Shown in pieces: positions 50,219 through 59,833 of a stretch of 64,000 nt of DNA; position 1 is the stretch's first letter, and each line of letters starts with the position of its first letter. This DNA is from WHTX01 sp038255145 (lineage in GTDB: Bacteria; Actinomycetota; Acidimicrobiia; Acidimicrobiales; CAIXPF01), in the NCBI GenBank assembly GCA_038255145.1, contig JBBSLP010000021.1, positions 12,231 to 76,230 on the forward strand, given 5' to 3'. The notes under the pieces are model-generated. The model had not been told where the DNA came from, did not search any database, and was given only the letters and a program-made list of their open reading frames with translations. A program made the translations under genes and the position numbers.

Positions 50219-51448
50219 TCAGATGCGTTCGATGATGGTGGCCGTGCCCATGCCGCCGCCGGTGCACATGGCCACCAGGCCGGTCTGCAGGTCACGTCGC
50301 TCGAGCTCGTCGAGCAGGGTGCCGATGAGCATGCCGCCGGTGGCGCCGATGGGGTGGCCCAGGGCCATGGCCCCACCGTTCACGTTCACCTTGTCGTTGT
50401 CGACCTTGGTGTCGCGCAGGAACTTCAGCACCACGGCGGCGAAGGCCTCGTTGATCTCGAACAGGTCGATGTCATCGAAGGTCATGCCCGCCTTGGCCAC
50501 GCAACGGGTGGCGGCGGGGCCGGGGGCGGTGAGCATGATGACGGGCTCGGTGCCGGCCACCGCGGTCATGATCACGCGGGCCCGGGGCGTCAGGCCGTGG
50601 GCCCGGGCGTAGTCCGGTGAGGTCACGATGACGGCCGAAGCGCCGTCGACCACGCCCGAGCTGTTGCCGGCGTGGTGGACGTGGTCGATGTGGTCCCACT
50701 TCGGGTAGGCCAGCAGCGCCGTCTGGTCGAGCGTCAGCGTCTTGCCCTCGGGGGTGTGGGCCCCCATGGCCGCGAAGCTGGGGGTCAGCTTGGCCAGGTC
50801 GGCCATGCTCGTGCCCGGACGGGGGAACTCCTCGCGGTCGAGGGCCAGGGTGCCGTCGTCGTGGTAGATGGGCACCAGGCTGCGGGCGAAGCGATCCTCG
50901 GCCAGCGCGGCGGCGGCCCGGGTCTGGCTCTGCTCGGCCAGCTGGTCGCAGTCCTCGCGGCTGAAGCCCTCGGTGGTGGCGATGAGGTCGGCCGACAGGC
51001 CCTGGGGGACCAGGGCCTACTGGTCGTACAGGTGGGCGTTGTTGGCGGTGAAGCCGTCCACGTGCAGGGGAGCGGGGCGGGACATGGACTCGATGCCCCC
51101 GGCCACGAGCAGGTCCTGGTGGCCGGCGAGCACGCCCATGGCCGCGAAGTTGACGGCCTGCTGGCCCGAGCCGCAGAAGCGGTTGAGGGTCACCCCGGGG
51201 GCATCGAAGGACCAGCCGGCGTCGAGGGCGGCCATGCGGGCGATGTCCATGGCGTGGTCGCCGGAACCAGCGCCACAGCCCATGATGACGTCGTCGACGT
51301 CGGCCGAGTCGAAGCCGACCCGCTGGCGGGCCGCTTCCATGACCTGGGCCAGGATGCGCTGGGGGTGGACGTTGTGCAGGGCGCCGTTGGCCTTGCCCTT
51401 GCCCCGCGGTGAGCGCACCGCGTCGATGATCCAGGCTTCGCGCTCCAT
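50219..51448 (-). pseudogene. Thiolase (acetyl-CoA acetyltransferase) interrupted by an in-frame TAG
   Basis: Residues 1-143 are a good thiolase N-terminus (AWIIDAVRSPRGKGK, LNRFCGSGQQA with catalytic Cys92, LLVAGGIESMSR). Codon 144 is TAG at 51017-51019. The same frame then continues without other damage: ALVPQGLSADLIATTEGFSRED, HAGNSSGVVDGASAVIV, GHPIGATGG and CTGGGMG with the remaining catalytic His/Cys. Homologues have Tyr here (LYPLVPQG type), so one TAC-to-TAG change explains it. Repaired length is 409 residues. Function would be thiolytic cleavage or condensation of acyl-CoA. Confidence 0.87.
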
Positions 51449-51529
51449 GTGGTCTCCTGCTCTCGTCCGCCGTGGGGCGACATCGTCGTTCCGGGTGGGG
51501 CAGCGCCCGCCGTTGGCCGGCCGCCGCTA

Positions 51530-51587
51530 CCTGACGATTCTGTCAGGCGCGCCGGGCTTCGGCGGAAGGAGCCTGGTCACAGGTGAC
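51530..51587. promoter_or_regulatory. Two inverted repeats upstream of the thiolase
   Basis: CCTGAC-GATTCT-GTCAGG (51530-51547) and GTCAC-AG-GTGAC (51576-51587) lie in the 159-bp gap upstream of the thiolase start and downstream of hrpA. Both have operator-like symmetry; the regulator is unknown. The first could alternatively be a weak terminator for hrpA. Confidence 0.4.
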
Positions 51588-51607
51588 AGGAGGCACCACG
51601 CGAACCC

Positions 51608-54600
51608 TCAGCTGGCCACGAAGTCGTCCATGGCCCGCAGGATGCGCTCCTCGCTGACGGGGCGGGGCGTGCCCAGGGCCTGGGCGAACAGGCTGACCCG
51701 CAACTCCTCCACCATCCAGCGCAGGTGCTCGGCCTCGTGCCTGGCCCGGCCCGGTCCCATGGCGTCGAGCAGGTGGGCGTACTCGCGCTCGAGGCGCTGC
51801 ACCCGGGCCATGCGCTCACGGTCGCGCGCCGCGTCGCTGGTCAGCTTGTCCAGGCGGCGGCTGATGGCCTCGAGGTAACGGGGCACCTGGGCCAGCCGCT
51901 CGGTCCCCGTGGCCGCCAGGAAGCCGGGGTGCACCAGCCAGGCCAACTGCTCGCGCACGTCGTCCACCGCGGGGCGCAAGGCGGGGGCCGCCAGGTCGTC
52001 GAGGCGGGCCTCGATGCGCCCTGAGGCGCCGAGGATGCGCCCGGCCAGGGCGAGGACGGCCGCCGACCTCTCGAACAAGGCGGCCTTGACCGCGGCCTGC
52101 AGCTGGCGGAAGCCGGCCTCGTCCCAGGCCGGACCGCCATGGGCCGCCACCAGCTCGTCGGCCGCGGTGGCGATGGCGTCGTCGATGAGGTCGGCCATGG
52201 TGCGGTAGGGGCTGCGGGCGAAGGCCAGGCGCATGTCCTTGGTCAACCGGTTCTGCAGCGCCCGCACCACCGAGGGCACGGTGAGCAGCAGCAGCCGACG
52301 GGTACCGCCGACCATGGCCCGCTCCTGGTCGGCCACCGACGCCAGCATGCGCACGGCCACCGAGTCGCCCTCGTCGACCAGGGCCGGGTACGCCCGCACC
52401 CGGTGCCCCGACCGGGTGGCCTCGACCACCCGGGGCAGCTCGCCCACCGTCCAGTCCGTCAGCCCGCTCCTTTCGACGGCGGGGGCCGCCCGGCTGATGG
52501 CGGCGCGCACGTGGCCCAGCAGCATCGTCTGCAGGGCGGTCAGGTCCTTGCCCACGGCCACCTGCTGACCGTGCTCGTCCTCGATGGAGAAGGTGAGCCG
52601 CACGTGGTCGGGCAACCCGACCACGTCCCAGCTGCCCGGGGGGATGGCGGCACCGCCCTCGATCAGCCGGGGCAGGGCCCACTCGAGCGCTTCGAGCAGG
52701 CCGCCGTCCTTCGGGGTGACCTGGGCCAGGAACGTGCGGGCCACGTCGGGGGCGGGGATGTAGGTGCGACGGATGTTCTTGGGCAGCGTGCGGATGAGGG
52801 CGGTGACCAGCTCGTCGCGCCGACCGGGCACGTGCCAGTCGAAGCCGGCCACGGTGACCTGGTTGAGCGCGGCCAGGGGCACGTGCACGGTGACGCCATC
52901 ACCGGGGGTGCCGGGGGCGAAGGCGTAGGTCAGGGGCAGGACCAGGCCCCCCTGGGTCCACACGTCGGGGTAGGCGGCGGGGTTGAAGGGCTCGGCCCCG
53001 GCGTCGGTGAGCTCGTCGAGGGTCAGGTCGAGCAGGTCGGGCCGGGCCTTGCTCTCGTGCTTCCACCAGCGGTCGAAGGTGCGCCCCGAGGTGACGTCGG
53101 GCCCCACCCTGGCGTCGTACAGGTCGAACAGCGAGTTCTCGCCCACCAGCAGGCCGTGGCGGCGGACCCGGTCCTCGAGGGCCCGCACCTCGTCCATGCG
53201 GGCCTGGTTGCGCTCCAGGAAGCGATGGTGGGTGGTCCAGTCCCGCTCGACCAGGGCGTGGTGCAGGAACAGGTCCCGGGCCAGGTCGGGGTCGACCCGG
53301 GCGTAGTCGATGCGCCGGTTGGCCACGATGGGCAGCCCGTACAGGGTGACCGTCTCGTGGCCCACCGCCGCGCCCCGGCGGGCGTCCCAGTGGGGGTCGC
53401 TGTAGCTGCGCCGCAGCAGGTGGCCACCCAGGTCCTCGGCCCACTCGGGTTGGATGCGGGCGTTCACCCGGGCCCACAGCCGGTTGGTCTCCACCAGCTC
53501 GCCGGTCATGATCCAGCGGGGCGGGTGCTTCTGCTGGCTGGAGCCGGGGGCGATGACGAAGCGGGCACCGTGGGCCCCCTGGTACTCGGCCTGGGGCCGC
53601 CGCTCCCGGGGCTTGCCGTCACCGCCCTTGCGGTCGCGACCCCGGGGGGCCTTCTCGGGCTCGGTGTCCTTGAGGCCCAGGTGGGACAGCAACCCGGCCA
53701 GCAGGGACCGGTGGATGCGGGCCGGCTCGCCGGGCTCGCCGTTGAGCTTGATGCCCAGCGAGCCCACCACCTGGCGCAGCTGGCTGTAGATGTCCTGCCA
53801 CTCGCGCACCCGCAGGTAGTTGAGGTACTCGGCCTTGCACAGGCGGCGGAAGGCGCTGGAGGAACGCTCCCGTTGCGCGTGCTGGAGGAAGTCCCACAGG
53901 TTCAACAGCGTGGTGAAGTCGGAGTCCTCGTCGACGAAGGCCCGATGGCGCTCGGCCGCGGCCTGCTGCTTGCCCGTGGGTCGCTCGCGGGGGTCCTGGA
54001 TGGACAGGGCGGCGGCGATGATCATCACCTCGCGCACGCAGCCGTTGCGGTCCGCTTCGAGCACCATGCGCCCCAGGCGGGGGTCGAGGGGGAGTTGGGC
54101 CAGGTCACGGCCCCGCGGCGTCAGCCAGCGCTTGGTGCCGACGTGGTCGGGGTCGAGGGCGCCGAGCTCTTCGAGCAGGGCGACGCCGTCGTTGATGGTG
54201 CGGGCGTCGGGGGGGTCGACGAAGGGGAACGAGGCCACGTCACCCAGGCCCAGGGACGCCATCTGCAGGATGACCGAGGCCAGGTTGGTGCGCAGGATCT
54301 CGGGCTCGGTGAACTCGGGCCGGGACTCGAAGTCCTCCTCGGCGTAGAGCCGGATGCACACGCCGGGGGCTACACGACCACAGCGACCGGCCCGCTGGTT
54401 GGCCGAGGCCTGGGACACCGCTTCGATGGGCAGGCGCTGGACCTTGGTGCGCCGGTTGTAGCGGGAGATGCGGGCGGTGCCCGGGTCGACCACGTAGCGG
54501 ATGCCGGGCACGGTGAGCGACGTCTCGGCCACGTTGGTGGCCAGCACGACCCGGCGCCCCTTGTGGGCGGCGAAGACCCGGTGCTGCTCGGCCGCCGACA

Positions 54601-55708
54601 GCCGGGCGTACAGGGGCAGGATCTCGGTACCGGCCAGCTCCTGGTCGCGCAGGGCGTCGGCCGTGTCGCGGATCTCGCGCTCGCCACTGAGGAACACCAG
54701 GATGTCCCCCGGCCCTTCGGCGCACAGCTCGTCCACAGCGTCGCGGATGGCCTGGGTCTGGTCCCGGTCCCCGCTGACGCCGCGGCGGGGGGCGGGCGGC
54801 CGCCGTCGGGCCTGGCGGCCACCCCCGCCGTCGCTGTCGTCCTCGGCCTCGCCGTCTTCGATCTCGTCGTCCTCGTCGTCGTCGTCGACCTCGCCCACGG
54901 GGCGGTAGCGGACCTCGACGGGGAAGCTGCGGCCGGTCACGTCGATGACGGGGGCGCCGCCGAAGTGCTGGGAGAAGCGCTCGGTGTCGATGGTGGCCGA
55001 GGTGACGATGACCTTGAGGTCGGGACGGCGGGGGAGGAGCTGGCTCAGGTAGCCGAGGATGAAGTCGATGTTGAGGCTGCGCTCGTGGGCCTCGTCGATG
55101 ATGAGGGTGTCGTAGCGGCTCAGTGACCGATCGCGCTGGATCTCGGCCAGGAGGATGCCGTCGGTCATGAGCTTGACCAGGGTGTCGTCGCCGACCCGGT
55201 CGGTGAAGCGCACGGTGTAGCCGACGAGCTCGCCCAGGGGGCTGCCCAGCTCTTCGGCCACCCGTTCGGCCACGGCCCGAGCGGCCAGGCGGCGAGGCTG
55301 GGTGTGCCCGATCAGTCCCAAGACCCCCCGGCCCAGCTCCAGGCAGATCTTGGGCAGCTGGGTGCTCTTCCCCGAGCCCGTCTCCCCGGCCAGGATGATC
55401 ACCTGGTTGTCGCGGATGGCGGCGAGGATGTCGTCCTTGCGTCCCGTCACCGGCAGGGTCGGGGGGTAGGTGGGGGTGGGCAGCAGGGCCCGGCGGCGCT
55501 CGACCCGGCGTTCGGCGGCTTCCACCTCGCCGGCCACCTCGGCCAAGGCGGTGGCGCGGGCCTCGTCGCGCTGCTGGCGCGCCCGGTCGAGCCGGCGTCG
55601 CAGGTGGCGCTGGTCGCGCCCCATCAACATCGCCAGCCTGTCCTGGAGCTCGACGAGCGTCGGCGTCGGCGTCGGGGTGGGGGAGGTCACGGGATCGATG
55701 GCCGGCAC
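51608..55708 (-). CDS. hrpA: ATP-dependent RNA helicase HrpA (DEAH box)
   Basis: 1366 residues. Walker A GETGSGKST is at about 108-116, DEAH at 205-208, SAT at 237-239 (motif III), and the helicase C domain contains ATNVAETSLTVPGIRYVVD and QRAGRCGR (motif VI). An OB-fold follows, then the long C-terminal DUF3418 region typical of bacterial HrpA (HVPLAALNQVTVAGFDWHVPGRRDELV). An acidic insert (EVDDDDEDDEIEDGEAEDDSD, about 273-293) sits between the helicase lobes and is unusual. It unwinds RNA; E. coli HrpA resolves stalled ribosomes. Start is GTG 55708; GTG 55690 is possible. It begins with a PT repeat. Confidence 0.95.
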   Translation of the reverse strand: MPAIDPVTSPTPTPTPTLVELQDRLAMLMGRDQRHLRRRLDRARQQRDEARATALAEVAGEVEAAERRVERRRALLPTPTYPPTLPVTGRKDDILAAIRDNQVIILAGETGSGKSTQLPKICLELGRGVLGLIGHTQPRRLAARAVAERVAEELGSPLGELVGYTVRFTDRVGDDTLVKLMTDGILLAEIQRDRSLSRYDTLIIDEAHERSLNIDFILGYLSQLLPRRPDLKVIVTSATIDTERFSQHFGGAPVIDVTGRSFPVEVRYRPVGEVDDDDEDDEIEDGEAEDDSDGGGGRQARRRPPAPRRGVSGDRDQTQAIRDAVDELCAEGPGDILVFLSGEREIRDTADALRDQELAGTEILPLYARLSAAEQHRVFAAHKGRRVVLATNVAETSLTVPGIRYVVDPGTARISRYNRRTKVQRLPIEAVSQASANQRAGRCGRVAPGVCIRLYAEEDFESRPEFTEPEILRTNLASVILQMASLGLGDVASFPFVDPPDARTINDGVALLEELGALDPDHVGTKRWLTPRGRDLAQLPLDPRLGRMVLEADRNGCVREVMIIAAALSIQDPRERPTGKQQAAAERHRAFVDEDSDFTTLLNLWDFLQHAQRERSSSAFRRLCKAEYLNYLRVREWQDIYSQLRQVVGSLGIKLNGEPGEPARIHRSLLAGLLSHLGLKDTEPEKAPRGRDRKGGDGKPRERRPQAEYQGAHGARFVIAPGSSQQKHPPRWIMTGELVETNRLWARVNARIQPEWAEDLGGHLLRRSYSDPHWDARRGAAVGHETVTLYGLPIVANRRIDYARVDPDLARDLFLHHALVERDWTTHHRFLERNQARMDEVRALEDRVRRHGLLVGENSLFDLYDARVGPDVTSGRTFDRWWKHESKARPDLLDLTLDELTDAGAEPFNPAAYPDVWTQGGLVLPLTYAFAPGTPGDGVTVHVPLAALNQVTVAGFDWHVPGRRDELVTALIRTLPKNIRRTYIPAPDVARTFLAQVTPKDGGLLEALEWALPRLIEGGAAIPPGSWDVVGLPDHVRLTFSIEDEHGQQVAVGKDLTALQTMLLGHVRAAISRAAPAVERSGLTDWTVGELPRVVEATRSGHRVRAYPALVDEGDSVAVRMLASVADQERAMVGGTRRLLLLTVPSVVRALQNRLTKDMRLAFARSPYRTMADLIDDAIATAADELVAAHGGPAWDEAGFRQLQAAVKAALFERSAAVLALAGRILGASGRIEARLDDLAAPALRPAVDDVREQLAWLVHPGFLAATGTERLAQVPRYLEAISRRLDKLTSDAARDRERMARVQRLEREYAHLLDAMGPGRARHEAEHLRWMVEELRVSLFAQALGTPRPVSEERILRAMDDFVAS

Positions 55709-55801
55709 CGCCGGGGGAGGGCGGCTCGCGGCCCGTGGATCAACACGGACCTGGCCAGCTGCATTCCGACGCTACTCAGCGCCGAGCGCCAGGCGTCGAG
55801 C

Positions 55802-57290
55802 TCAATCCGGGTACAGCGAGCGGGCCACGCCCAGCAGCTCGGAGCCGGCCAGCCCGCCGTCCACGGTGATCAGCCTGTCACCGGCCACCGCCCACAGGTG
55901 GGGGGCTGCGGGGGGATCGACGGTCAGCTGCCCGTCGAGGGGGGTGCCGTCACCGACCCGGGCTTCCACGGGGGCGGCGGCGAGCACGACGCCCTCGGTC
56001 CCGAAGGGATCGTCGCCGATGCCGAGATCGTCACGCTGGGTGACGGTCAGGGCCAGGAAGCCCAGCCGCCAGGTCATCACCGCCACCTGGTGGCTGGGGA
56101 TGTCGCCGTCGGCGCCCACGGCGGCGGCGTCGTCGGGGTTGACGGCCACGACGGGGTTGCCGAAGCCCGGCGGCGGGGCGGGGACGAGCACGGGGGTCCC
56201 CAGTCGGTCACCGGCCTCGCCGAGGGGAACGCGTTCGAAGCCCAGGTCGGTGACCACGGGTGCAGGATCGGTGGGGGGTTGGAGGTCGAACTCGGCCCGG
56301 TCGACGGCGGTGGCCTCGAAGCGCTCGACGGCGAGGTCGAGCGTCACCCCCGCCGGCCCGCTGTGCACCAGCTGCAGCAGGATGCCGGTCTCCTGGTCGA
56401 CCTGGGCCAGCACGTGGTCGGGGCTGTTCCCGTCCCGCCGGTCGCCGGCCATGGGGCCGTCGTAGCGCCACGTGGGGCGCTCGGCCGCCCCCCGAGGTGA
56501 CGACGCGCTCGTCGCCCTGGCGGCCCAGCGATCCCACCAGGGCGGCCACGGGGTCGAGCGGCGCGGGGGCGGGCCCGGCGACGCGGCGGTCCGGCCCACC
56601 GGGGGGCACGTTGGTGGCCACCTCGCTGTGGGGGTCGTCACCGCTGACCACGGTCACCGCCGTGGCCGTGGCCGCGTTGTAGGCCACGTCGCTCGAACCG
56701 TCCTCCGCCGTCCACCGGTAGCTGCCGTCCGCCGCCACCACCAGGGCGAAGCCCGTCGTCACCTGGGCCTCGTCGGTCACCAGCATGCGGGCCCGGGCGC
56801 CGCGGACCTGCTCGCCGGCCGAGACCTGGGGCGTGGTTCCCGCCCCGTCGGACGTGGTGCCACCCTCGTCGCCGCCGCCCCCGAGGGGTCCGTCGGCGAC
56901 CCCGTCGGGCCCGGCACTGCCATCGGCCACCCCGTCGACGGGCTGCCCGATGGGCACCTCTCCGCCACCACCACCGCCACCACCACCGCTACGACCATCC
57001 GCGACGTCGTCGGCCACGCCCGCCGCCGGATCGGCGGTGAGGCTGGGCCCGCCCGTCGCCGTACCGGGATCAGCCGAGCTGGCCAGGGCCGCCGGGGATC
57101 GACCGGGTGCCTCGGCTCGGGCCGTGTCGTCGGCCGCCGAGGAGGTGTCGTCGGGGGCGGCGCCACAGGCGGCCGCCGTGCACAGCAACATCCCGGTCAC
57201 GGCCGCGGTCAGCAGCCGTTGGGGGAATCGGCCGCCGGGGGTGGCGGCCGTCGGTGGTCGGGTGCGATCGAGGTCCTGCGGCATCAGCAT
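55802..57290 (-). pseudogene. RseB/LolA-like lipoprotein, frameshifted at a C6/G6 run
   Basis: ATG 57290 (or 57284) opens a lipoprotein signal (LLTAAVTGMLLCTAAACGA), a very Gly/Asp/Ala-rich linker with a run of nine glycines, and the first half of a beta-rich domain (GARARMLVTDEAQVTTGFALVVAADGSYRWTAEDGSSDVAY). At the six-cytosine run 56488-56493 the frame changes. The other frame continues AAERPTWRYDGP, HVLAQVDQETGILLQLVHSGPAG and VTDLGFERVPLGEAGDRLGTPVLVPAPPPGFGNP to 55802. This second part matches the sigma-regulator RseB/LolA-like half-barrel with its C-terminal domain. Repaired length is about 496 residues. It is one of two C6 frameshifts in the window. Confidence 0.75.
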
Positions 57291-57375
57291 CCTCTGGGTC
57301 GGGTCCGCCCGCGCCAGGTGCTACGTCGTGGACGTCCTCACGGATCGCCCGCCTCGGGGACCGGTAGATCGGGGA

Positions 57376-58260
57376 TCAGTAGATGACGACGGGGGTGTCG
57401 TTGGGCACGTGGTCCCAGATCCAGTCCTGGTCGGTGTTGCTCACCCGGGCGCAGCCGTGGCTGGCCGGGTAGGCGGGCACGAAACCGGAACCGTGCACGG
57501 CCCAGCCGCCGGTGTTGAAGTACAGCGGTCTGTACATGACCCCCAGCGGGCCCTCGTCCAACCCCTCGATGCGGTAGATCACCGAGAACGTGCCCGTGGG
57601 CGTGTACGCCAAGCCGTCGCTGCCGTCGGGCCACTGGAAGGTCTCGCCGTTGCCGGTCGAGGTGTTGACCGCCCTGGTGGTCCCGTCGGTGACGATGAAG
57701 AGCACCTGGCGGCCCAGGTCGATCTCGATGCGGCTCGAGCCGCCCGAGGGCATCGAGCCCTGGGGTGCGGCCAGCCGGGCCAGCACCTCGGGACCGGGAT
57801 CGCCGTCGACGCCCAGCCCCTCCACCTTCTGGAAGGCCATGACCGCCGAGGTCGTCTGGCTGCCGTAGTTCCCGTCGGTGCCACCGGGGTTGTAGCCCAG
57901 CTCGGTCAGCCGGGTCTGCAGCTCGACGACGGCGGGACCCGAGGCCCCCGGGCCCAGGGCCGGAGGAGGGGGCTCGGTGGTGGTGGTCGTGGGCGGCTCG
58001 GTCGTGGTGGTGGGCGCCGCGCTCGTGGTGGTGGTGGGCGCCTTGGTGGTCGGCGCAGCCGAGGCCGTCGTCGCCGTGGTGGCCTCCGTGGTGGTGGCCT
58101 CCGTGGTGGTGGTCGTGGAGGGGTCCGGCTGGGCCAGCTCCCCGGGGCCCGGTGACGAGCTGGCACAGGCCGACGCGGCCATGGTCACGGCCAGACCGCC
58201 CACCAACAGGAGAGCGGCAGACCGGCGGGGGCGCGAGCGATGACGCAGACGACGAAGCAA
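57376..58260 (-). CDS. L,D-transpeptidase (YkuD) with peptidoglycan-binding domain
   Basis: 294 residues from a TTG at 58260 (GGTCGGGG upstream), chosen because it begins directly at the signal peptide LRRLRHRSRPRRSAALLLVGGLAVTMAASAC with a lipobox. ATGs further upstream lack good ribosome-binding sites. A Thr/Pro-rich spacer is followed by a PG_binding_1 unit (GPAVVELQTRLTELGYNPGGTDGNYG, SAVMAFQKVEGL). The YkuD domain ends with the catalytic motif HGSGFVPAYPASHGCARVSN. It cross-links peptidoglycan or attaches surface proteins. It is divergent from the peptidase candidate at 58432. Confidence 0.9.
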   Translation of the reverse strand: MLRRLRHRSRPRRSAALLLVGGLAVTMAASACASSSPGPGELAQPDPSTTTTTEATTTEATTATTASAAPTTKAPTTTTSAAPTTTTEPPTTTTTEPPPPALGPGASGPAVVELQTRLTELGYNPGGTDGNYGSQTTSAVMAFQKVEGLGVDGDPGPEVLARLAAPQGSMPSGGSSRIEIDLGRQVLFIVTDGTTRAVNTSTGNGETFQWPDGSDGLAYTPTGTFSVIYRIEGLDEGPLGVMYRPLYFNTGGWAVHGSGFVPAYPASHGCARVSNTDQDWIWDHVPNDTPVVIY

Positions 58261-58431
58261 GGACCCCGACCTTACCGGAGCCTTCCGTGGGTGGGCAGGC
58301 GCCCCCGTCAGCAGATCTACCCAATGGAACGGTGGATGGCCTGTCGACCGCGCCATCTCCTGGTGCGGGGTGGCGTCGGCCGACCACGCACTGTGGATTA
58401 GGGTCACATCGATCATGCGGATGGCGGCACG

Positions 58432-59373
58432 GTGGGGTGGTCGGTTGATGCTCGTGGTGATCGAGGTCGTGGGTTGACCCGGCATCGTCGTTGGTGGGCG
58501 GCCGGCGGAACGGGCCTGGTCGTGGCCCTGGCCGGCGGTGTGCTCGGATGGGCCCCACCCGTGGGCGGCGCTGACTCGGGCGCGACCCTCGAGCCCCCCA
58601 TGGCCGTCGCCGACGCCGGCCTGGGCGCGCTGTCCGCCGGTCCCGACCTACCTTTCGTCACGTCCCGGGAGACCCCGGTGCAACCTTTCGTCAACGCCGT
58701 GGGCCTGTCCAGCCGCGGCGTCTTCTTCGTTGATCCCGCCGCCGCCCTGCCCGTGGTGCCGGGCCGGTTCGCGGCAGTGCCCGAGGATCCTGAGGGACGG
58801 TGGACGTTCGGGATGTACCCCCGCGGTGGCGGCGTGTTCGACCCCGTCCTGGCCGAGAACCGTTGCCTGCAGCCACCGTTGGCCTCGGCCGTGCAGAACA
58901 TCGCCCTGCGCTTCTCGACGCTGTTCGCCCATGACGGCCTGCACCTGGTGATCGGCGAGGGCAACTCGTACGGCGACCACGCCACCCACTACGGCGGCTC
59001 GTTCGTCGACATCTACACCAACCTGGCCAACGCCGGCACCGAGCGCTTCCTCGAGCGCCGGGGTCAGGGGCCGGACCCCTACGTGGCCGGGCTGCCCGTG
59101 GTGGCCAGCTACCTCAAGCGCGGCGGCAAGCTGACCTACGAGGAGTCCATCGCCCTGTGGCTGGCCATGGCCGTGATCGACAGCCGCCAGTTCACCCGGC
59201 TGATCTTCGAGGAGGACGTGGTGCTGCAGTTGGCCCGCAGCTACGCCGCCCAGCAGGGGGTGGCGTTCCGGGCCGACTCCATCCAGGCCACCGGCAACCG
59301 CACCCACTTCTTCCACATGCACCTCGAGAACGAGCCCCAAGGCTCCTCCCGCACCTGCGACATCGCCGGCTAG
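58432..59373 (+). CDS. Exported protein with LAS-type metallopeptidase signature
   Basis: 313 residues from a GTG (TTG 58474 with GAGG upstream also fits). A hydrophobic segment (WWAAGGTGLVVALAGGVLGWAPP) serves as signal or anchor. The region LHLVIGEGNSYGDHATHYGGSFVDIYT and the later NRTHFFHMHLEN give the H-x6-D and HxH pattern of LAS-family peptidases (VanX, MepA, M15). These cleave D-Ala or murein peptides. The overall sequence is not one I recognise, so the assignment is inferred from the metal motif and from the adjacent L,D-transpeptidase. Confidence 0.6.
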   Translation: MGWSVDARGDRGRGLTRHRRWWAAGGTGLVVALAGGVLGWAPPVGGADSGATLEPPMAVADAGLGALSAGPDLPFVTSRETPVQPFVNAVGLSSRGVFFVDPAAALPVVPGRFAAVPEDPEGRWTFGMYPRGGGVFDPVLAENRCLQPPLASAVQNIALRFSTLFAHDGLHLVIGEGNSYGDHATHYGGSFVDIYTNLANAGTERFLERRGQGPDPYVAGLPVVASYLKRGGKLTYEESIALWLAMAVIDSRQFTRLIFEEDVVLQLARSYAAQQGVAFRADSIQATGNRTHFFHMHLENEPQGSSRTCDIAG

Positions 59374-59585
59374 AGCTCCTCGTCGAGCCGCTCGGCCAGT
59401 TCGTGGCGGGCCGCAGCCGAACGCTCGAGCTCGTCCTCGTCCAGGTCGTCGAGCTTGCGAAGGTGGCCGTCGACGACCACCTCGTCGTCGAGCGGGGGGC
59501 GGGCCTTGGCCGTGGTCCGGTCGCCCGGCGTGGGGGTGTCGGCCCCACCGCCGCCGCCATCGACACCGCCAGTCCCGGCGCTCAC
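59370..59585 (-). CDS. Small acidic hypothetical protein coupled to a copper chaperone
   Basis: 71 residues from a GTG that overlaps the stop of the heavy-metal domain gene (GTGA), so it is translationally coupled. A Gly-rich head (SAGTGGVDGGGGGADTPTPGDRTT) is followed by PPLDDEVVVDGHLRKLDDLDEDELERSAAARHELAERLDEEL, a charged helix. No family recognised. Its stop overlaps the convergent peptidase candidate. It may act with the chaperone, but nothing in the sequence shows metal ligands. Confidence 0.6.
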   Translation of the reverse strand: MSAGTGGVDGGGGGADTPTPGDRTTAKARPPLDDEVVVDGHLRKLDDLDEDELERSAAARHELAERLDEEL

Positions 59586-59800
59586 GACGCCACCTGGTAG
59601 CCGGCCTCTTCCACCGCGGCGCGGACCTGCACGTCGTCGAGAGGGACGGCACTGGTCACCCTGACCACACCCGAGCCGAGGTCGACGTCGACGTCGGTCA
59701 CCCCGCCCACGGCTGTGAGCTCGCTGCGCACGGCCCGCACGCAGTGGTCGCACGTCATGCCCGTGACCTGGTAGCTGACGACGTGGTTGGCGACGGTCAT
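59582..59800 (-). CDS. CopZ-like heavy-metal-associated (HMA) domain protein
   Basis: 72 residues from ATG 59800 with AGGAGACC upstream. It contains the copper motif GMTCDHC (Met15, Cys17, Cys20) in the ferredoxin-like fold VSYQVTGMTCDHCVRAVRSELTAVGGVTDVDVDLGSGVVRVTSAVPLDDVQVRAAVEEAGYQV. It would carry Cu(I) to a transporter or sensor; no P-type ATPase is adjacent. A TACCC-N5-GGGTA site sits just upstream, consistent with CsoR control. It is coupled to a 71-residue gene of unknown function. Confidence 0.92.
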   Translation of the reverse strand: MTVANHVVSYQVTGMTCDHCVRAVRSELTAVGGVTDVDVDLGSGVVRVTSAVPLDDVQVRAAVEEAGYQVAS

Positions 59801-59833
59801 GAGGTCTCCTCGGCGGGGGGGAGCGCAGGTGGC

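Noticed and set aside
52139..55126. Very long plus-strand frame (995 codons) opposite hrpA
   Set aside because: Antisense shadow of HrpA; composition is His/Gly/Val-rich without domains.
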